Assembly: GCA_002292895.1 (NCBI GenBank)
Contig: DBCE01000179.1
Span: forward strand, 487-10,762
Source of the DNA: Phycisphaerales bacterium UBA966
GTDB taxonomy: Bacteria > Planctomycetota > Phycisphaerae > Phycisphaerales > SM1A02
DNA: 10,276 nt
Reading direction: 5' to 3'
In this document: positions 6,559-10,276 of the stretch, one piece after another
Position numbering within the stretch: the first letter of the stretch is position 1
Layout: each line of letters begins with the position of its first letter
Notes under the pieces: model-generated
Seen by the model: the letters and a program-made list of their open reading frames with translations, nothing else
What the model was told of the DNA's origin: nothing
The model's database searches: none
Program-made: the position numbers and the translations under genes

Positions 6559-7671
6559 GTGGCGACGCAACTTCCAACCCTTCGAATCATTGAGCCGAAT
6601 CTTCGTGGGCCAAGTGGTCACTATGCGGAGTTCGTCCGGGCTGTTTCCAATCGAAGCGCTGGCGTCATTGGAAACATTGATATTGCCGCTTCCGCTGGTG
6701 CGATGGAGCATTGCGATCTTGGACCGCACACCACTGTGCGCGGCGCGTTTCACGGGCAAAAGTGGCGCGAGGAAGTCTCTGAACTTCGCAACGCGCTGCG
6801 ATCAAGCGATCCATTTCTGATCCTGACTGCGCGCCCTGCCACTGCACTGGCACTTGAAGTACTGGCGCGCGGCGTCAGCGCGACTGATCCCAAAGCATTG
6901 CAGCGCGCGCGACTCTATTTCCACTGGTGCAGTCGCGGACTGAGCGAGCGACTCATGTCACGGATGGCGCACCACGTGCGCGCGCAGGCGATGGCTATTG
7001 CGCCCACGCCAACGATCGCTGACTTCCTACGCAACGCTGGCTGGAAACGTGTTGAGCAGGTTCCGTATCCGATCCTTGCGCCGGCAACTGTTCCAGCCGC
7101 GCCGCCGCAATGCCGAATACTGTTGATGGCTGGCGCAGCGCGCATGAATAAAGGGCTGGCGCTGGTGGCGGGTGTGGCGGAGCTGTACGGACAGGCCGGG
7201 CGCACAACGACACTTCTGGTGCAGACCACGCCCAAGCGTGCGTCCGAGGGGCACGGGCGAAACGTCCGCCAAGTGCTTGCGCAGTTGAGTGCTAGCGGCG
7301 CGCCTGGACTCATCATGGATCCGCTCGCGCCGCAGAGCATTGCATACGGCGAACGTTTCAATGGCGCGTTGGTGCTTGCGCCCTATGAACCCGCTGCATT
7401 TGCTGATGGCGTGACTGGCGTGGTGCTTGATGGCCTCCTGCGCGGCGCGCCGTGCGTGACCAGCGCTGGCAGTTGGCCAGGCAGATTGGTCGAGCGATTT
7501 GGCTGCGGTGTCACATTCAGTGAGCGCACTCCGCGCGGACTTGCGGCGGCGATCGATGCTGCGCTAGCAAACTGGGATGGAATCTGTGCAGGCGCCCAAG
7601 AAGCAGCGCGCGCGTTGGCGGCGGAGCATGATCCAGCGCACCTTGCGCGCGTCTTGGCTCGCGCGGAGTGA
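6559..7671 (+). CDS. GT-B glycosyltransferase (GT4-like) with Asp-x7-Asp in place of Glu-x7-Glu
   Basis: The 370-residue protein begins at a GTG (MATQLPTLRIIEPNLRG). The N-terminal EPNLRGPSGHYAEFVRAV (12-29) is the glycine-containing loop and helix typical of the first Rossmann half of GT4-like enzymes. The second half has a strand RILLMAGAARMNKGLALV, like the motif that opens nucleotide-sugar domains, then APYEPAAFADGVTGVVLDG and a typical ending GCGVTFSERTPRGLAAAI. Where GT4 members usually have E-x7-E, this protein has D283-GVTGVVL-D291. There is no signal peptide or membrane span. It is divergent from the sulfotransferase gene and converges on cysC with only 14 nt between stops. It is a plausible partner of the other glycosyltransferase in making a glycan, but its substrates cannot be read. 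The GT-B assignment is good; the exact family is less certain because overall motif conservation is low. Confidence 0.75.
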   Translation: MATQLPTLRIIEPNLRGPSGHYAEFVRAVSNRSAGVIGNIDIAASAGAMEHCDLGPHTTVRGAFHGQKWREEVSELRNALRSSDPFLILTARPATALALEVLARGVSATDPKALQRARLYFHWCSRGLSERLMSRMAHHVRAQAMAIAPTPTIADFLRNAGWKRVEQVPYPILAPATVPAAPPQCRILLMAGAARMNKGLALVAGVAELYGQAGRTTTLLVQTTPKRASEGHGRNVRQVLAQLSASGAPGLIMDPLAPQSIAYGERFNGALVLAPYEPAAFADGVTGVVLDGLLRGAPCVTSAGSWPGRLVERFGCGVTFSERTPRGLAAAIDAALANWDGICAGAQEAARALAAEHDPAHLARVLARAE

Positions 7672-7685
7672 AACGTGCAAGGCAT

Positions 7686-8324
7686 TTACTTGGCGCGATC
7701 AGTCGACATTGAAACTCGAAGAATGGCTGCCTCAAGTTCGGCCACACACGCAGCAAGTGAATGCTCGGCGGTGTGCAGGACTACTTCGGCGCTGAGCGGC
7801 GCCTCGTAGGGATCATCAATGCCGGTGAAGCCCTTGATCTCCCCCGCGCGGGCCTTGGCATAGAGACCCTTGGGGTCGCGGCCTTCGGCAATGGCAAGCG
7901 GCGCATCAACATGCACTTCAATGAATGGAATGCCCGCTGCCAGGTGACGCGCGCGCACGCGGTCGCGATCGGCTCGGTACGGGCTGATCATGCCAACAAT
8001 GGCTACGACGCCGGATCCCGCCATCAACAGTGCGGCTTCGCCCGCGCGGCGCACCGCTTCTTGCCGTCCAGCGGCATCGAACCCGACGCCGGCGTTCAGG
8101 CCATGACGAAGGTTGTCGCCATCGAGGCAGCAGGCCAAGCAGCCGACCTGCAGGAGGCGGTGTTCCACATCCACGGCGACCGTGCTCTTGCCGGAGCCAC
8201 TCAGGCCCGTGAGCCACGCGGTGACGCCGCGTTGACCGGCGCAGCGCGCGCGGAGTGCGGCGTCAGCAGCGGAGGCGTGCCAGCGGACATTCGGGTCAGC
8301 GGGCGGATCGACGGATTCTTGCAT
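7686..8324 (-). CDS. cysC: Adenylylsulfate (APS) kinase CysC
   Basis: The enzyme phosphorylates adenosine 5'-phosphosulfate with ATP to give PAPS, the sulfate donor for sulfotransferases and for PAPS reductase. From ATG 8324 the protein has 212 residues, normal for a stand-alone CysC. Motifs in order are the P-loop GLSGSGKST (40-48), DGDNLRHGLN (68-77), RRAGEAALL (92-100), ISPYRADRD (113-121) with the conserved Ser114, RDPKGLYAKARAGEIKGFTG (149-168) and IDDPYEAP (169-176). The open frame continues to 8423, but the added residues do not resemble CysC, whereas the RWHASAAD-type start fits the family. No Shine-Dalgarno is visible, and the start codon lies inside a short perfect inverted repeat. 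The gene is divergent from cysDN rather than in the same operon, and cysN is therefore less likely to be a CysNC fusion. Assignment is very secure. Confidence 0.96.
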   Translation of the reverse strand: MQESVDPPADPNVRWHASAADAALRARCAGQRGVTAWLTGLSGSGKSTVAVDVEHRLLQVGCLACCLDGDNLRHGLNAGVGFDAAGRQEAVRRAGEAALLMAGSGVVAIVGMISPYRADRDRVRARHLAAGIPFIEVHVDAPLAIAEGRDPKGLYAKARAGEIKGFTGIDDPYEAPLSAEVVLHTAEHSLAACVAELEAAILRVSMSTDRAK

Positions 8325-8332
8325 GGAATGCA
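8320..8332. repeat. Perfect short inverted repeat TGCAT-N3-ATGCA over the cysC start
   Basis: The arms at 8320-8324 and 8328-8332 are exact reverse complements around GGA, and the left arm contains the cysC start codon on the minus strand. It sits at the head of the 82-base gap between the divergent cysC and cysD. It could be an operator acting on cysC, but arms of 5 bp also arise by chance. Confidence 0.3.
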
Positions 8333-8406
8333 CGGACGAATGGTACTTCAGCGGGCGCCGGCTGACTGCGATCGGCACGCGCCCATGGCTACACTTGGCC
8401 ACTCCT

Positions 8407-9312
8407 GTGGCAACCGAATTCACCCATCTTGACGAACTCGAAGCAGAGAGTATTCAGATTCTGCGTGAGACCGCCGCAAGCTTTGAGCGGCCGGTCCTGA
8501 TGTACTCCATTGGTAAGGACAGCACGGTGTTGCTGCACTTGGCAATGAAGGCGTTCTGGCCGGCCAAGCCGCCCTTTCCACTGCTGCATGTGGACACCAC
8601 CTGGAAGTTCCGGGAGATGATCACCTTCCGCGACGAGACTGCCAAGCGACTCGGTGTTGATCTGCGTGTGCATATCAATAAGGAGGGATTGGCCGCAGGC
8701 GTCAATCCGTTTGCCAGCGGAAGCAAAGTGCACACGGATGTCATGAAGACGCAGGGCCTCCGCCAAGCGCTCGATCAAGGGAAGTTTGATGCTGCCATCG
8801 GTGGCGCGCGGCGCGATGAAGAAAAGAGCCGCGCCAAGGAGCGCATCTTCAGTTTCCGCGACAAGCACCATCGTTGGGATCCAAAGAACCAACGCCCGGA
8901 ACTGTGGAATGTGTTTAACACGCGCGTTCATCAGGGTGAGTCGATCCGTGTGTTTCCGCTGTCAAACTGGACGGAACTGGATGTATGGCTGTACATCTGG
9001 AAGAATCGGCTGCCGGTGGTGCCGCTGTATTTAGCCAAGGCGCGCCCGGTAGTTGAGCGCGACGGCGCGCTGATCATGGTGGATGACGATCGCCTGCCGC
9101 TGCTGCCCGGTGAGAAGGTGCAGACCGTGAAGGTGCGATTCCGGACGCTCGGTTGCTACCCGCTGAGTGGCGCCATTGAGAGTGAAGCAGAGACGCTCGA
9201 ATCGATCATTGAAGAAATGCTTCTTGCAAAGACCAGCGAGCGTCAAGGCCGCCTGATTGACCATGACTCATCCGGCAGCATGGAAGAGAAGAAGCGCGAG
9301 GGCTACTTCTAA
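8407..9312 (+). CDS. cysD: Sulfate adenylyltransferase small subunit CysD
   Basis: CysD is the catalytic subunit of heterodimeric ATP sulfurylase, forming APS and pyrophosphate from ATP and sulfate, driven by GTP hydrolysis in CysN. The protein shows the PP-loop motif SIGKDS (34-39 from the chosen start). Other CysD hallmarks are PPFPLLHVDTTWKFREM, NPFASGS, GGARRDEEKSRAKERI, HRWDPKNQRPELW, IRVFPLSNWTELDVW, RFRTLGCYPLSGAIES and the ending SGSMEEKKREGYF. The start is placed at GTG 8407, giving 301 residues and putting THLDELEAES at the N-terminus, as in the E. coli enzyme (302 residues). An in-frame ATG at 8323 would add 28 residues unlike CysD and would overlap the divergent cysC. No Shine-Dalgarno precedes 8407; TACACT at 8390-8395 is a weak -10-like box that would give a nearly leaderless message. 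The stop overlaps the cysN start by one base. Confidence 0.95.
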   Translation: MATEFTHLDELEAESIQILRETAASFERPVLMYSIGKDSTVLLHLAMKAFWPAKPPFPLLHVDTTWKFREMITFRDETAKRLGVDLRVHINKEGLAAGVNPFASGSKVHTDVMKTQGLRQALDQGKFDAAIGGARRDEEKSRAKERIFSFRDKHHRWDPKNQRPELWNVFNTRVHQGESIRVFPLSNWTELDVWLYIWKNRLPVVPLYLAKARPVVERDGALIMVDDDRLPLLPGEKVQTVKVRFRTLGCYPLSGAIESEAETLESIIEEMLLAKTSERQGRLIDHDSSGSMEEKKREGYF

Positions 9313-10276
9313 TGTCCAGCCCAACTTCAATTCCAGTGATGAACGAAGGCGAGCGCGTTGATGACTACCTGCGCCGCTATGAACGCAATGAATTGCTGCG
9401 GTTTCTTACCTGCGGCAGCGTGGATGACGGCAAGAGCACGCTGATTGGGCGCTTGCTCCATGACACCGGTCGCATTTATGAAGATCACATGGCTGCGCTT
9501 GAAAAAGACAGCAAGGTGCATGGAACCACTGGCGGCGGACTTGATTTGGCGCTTGCAGTGGACGGCCTGAAGGCTGAGCGCGAACAAGGAATCACTATTG
9601 ATGTTGCGTGGCGATACTTCGCTACCGCGCGTCGTAGTTTCATCATTGCCGACTGCCCGGGTCATGAGCAATACACGCGCAACATGGCAACTGGTGCAAG
9701 TCATTGCCAACTGGCCATCAGTTTGATCGACGCGCGTAAAGGCGTGACCACGCAGACGCGCCGGCATGCGTTTATTGCCAGTCTGTTGGGTATTCGCCAT
9801 GTGGTGGCGGCGGTCAACAAGATGGACATTGTTGGATGGAGCGAGGAGCGATTCCGCGCCATCGAACGTGAGTTTGTTGACTTCTGTGCGCGCATCGGCA
9901 TTCCCGATCCGGTGGCGGTGCCGATCAGTGCGTTGAACGGTGACAACGTGGTGAAGCGCAGCGAGCACACTCCGTGGTACAGCGGTAGCCCGGTGCTTGA
10001 ACTTCTTGAAGCGGTGCCGGTTGATCGCCCCAGCCCGGATGCAAACTTTCGTATGCCGGTGCAGTTTGTATTGCGCCCCGACCTCAATTTCCGCGGGTTT
10101 GCAGGGCAAATTGCTGCGGGAAGCGTGAAGCCAGGAGACCGCGTTCGCATTCTGCCTTCGGGCAAGGAGACGCGCGTCAGACGGATTGCGCGCGCGCCAG
10201 AGGATGGCGGCGATGCTCCGCTTGCTTATGCACCGCAGAGTGTGGTGCTCACCTTTGAAGACGAAGTGGATTGCAG
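9312..10276 (+). CDS. cysN: Sulfate adenylyltransferase large subunit CysN, GTPase (3' end outside window)
   Basis: CysN is the EF-Tu-like GTPase subunit that couples GTP hydrolysis to APS formation by CysD. The ATG at 9312 shares its A with the cysD stop (TAATG), so translation is probably coupled. The frame runs open to the window edge with 321 complete codons. G-motifs are intact: GSVDDGKST (35-43, G1), EQGITID (91-97, switch I/G2), DCPGHEQYTRNM (114-125, G3), NKMD (169-172, G4) and SAL (206-208, G5). The start of the beta-barrel domain 2 follows (MPVQFVLRPDLNFRGFAGQI, 248-267). The G3 box reads DCPGH, as in EF-Tu, rather than the DTPGH more usual in CysN. About 150 or more residues should remain downstream for an unfused CysN. 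Whether a CysC domain is fused at the C-terminus cannot be seen; a separate cysC next door argues against it. Confidence 0.96.
   Translation, partial: MSSPTSIPVMNEGERVDDYLRRYERNELLRFLTCGSVDDGKSTLIGRLLHDTGRIYEDHMAALEKDSKVHGTTGGGLDLALAVDGLKAEREQGITIDVAWRYFATARRSFIIADCPGHEQYTRNMATGASHCQLAISLIDARKGVTTQTRRHAFIASLLGIRHVVAAVNKMDIVGWSEERFRAIEREFVDFCARIGIPDPVAVPISALNGDNVVKRSEHTPWYSGSPVLELLEAVPVDRPSPDANFRMPVQFVLRPDLNFRGFAGQIAAGSVKPGDRVRILPSGKETRVRRIARAPEDGGDAPLAYAPQSVVLTFEDEVDC

Noticed and set aside
6382..6759. Upstream extension of the sulfotransferase frame to 6759
   Set aside because: The added 126 residues are unlike sulfotransferases and overlap the start of the divergent glycosyltransferase gene.
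8323..8406. ATG at 8323 as the cysD start
   Set aside because: It adds 28 residues with no similarity to CysD and overlaps the divergent cysC start; GTG 8407 gives the family length and N-terminus.
7761..8432. 223-codon plus-strand frame opposite cysC
   Set aside because: cysC motifs are decisive on the minus strand; the plus frame shows none.
9327..10109. 260-codon minus-strand frame opposite cysN
   Set aside because: All G-motifs of CysN are in the plus frame; the antisense frame is incidental.
1..10276. Apparent abundance of GCGC and CGCGCG strings as a special motif
   Set aside because: Explained by frequent Ala (GCG/GCC) and Arg (CGC) codons in GC-rich coding sequence; no positional pattern seen.

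Overview
The window reads as about 58-60% GC bacterial DNA (estimated by eye) and is gene-dense, with nine protein-coding genes and no RNA genes, CRISPR arrays or insertion sequences that I can see. The most likely source is a member of the Planctomycetota, perhaps Phycisphaerae. This is inferred from the large FG-GAP propeller protein, the scarcity of Shine-Dalgarno sites, the frequent non-ATG starts and the eukaryote-like HAL2-type bisphosphate nucleotidase. No marker gene fixes the taxonomy.

Layout. Positions 1-2448 (+) hold the 3' part of a large, presumably exported protein with a seven-repeat FG-GAP propeller, a glycine-rich linker and a five-repeat VCBS-like calcium-binding region. Converging on it is a minus-strand group (5360 down to 2533). 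In transcription order it encodes a small basic protein with a histone-H1-like tail and a possible DNA-binding C-terminus, a HAL2/SAL1-type 3'(2'),5'-bisphosphate nucleotidase joined to it by a TTGA stop/start overlap, and a GT4 glycosyltransferase 9 nt further on. Next, also on the minus strand, is a PAPS-dependent sulfotransferase-like protein of the NKWYS (capsular polysaccharide) type (6381-5488). Divergent from it is a second GT-B glycosyltransferase (6559-7671, +). Converging on that one after 14 nt is cysC, adenylylsulfate kinase (8324-7686, -). Divergent from cysC are cysD (8407-9312, +) and cysN (9312 to the window edge, +), the two subunits of ATP sulfurylase.

How the genes fit together. 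CysD and CysN convert sulfate and ATP to APS, and CysC phosphorylates APS to PAPS. The sulfotransferase would use PAPS to sulfate an acceptor and release PAP, and the HAL2-type phosphatase would clear PAP. With two glycosyltransferases interleaved, the simplest reading is a locus for making and sulfating a cell-surface or exported glycan. cysD and cysN could equally serve general sulfate assimilation. The individual enzyme calls rest on clear motifs; the joint pathway and its acceptor are inference. There is no stretch over 300 bases without a gene; the largest gaps are 6382-6558 and 5361-5487.
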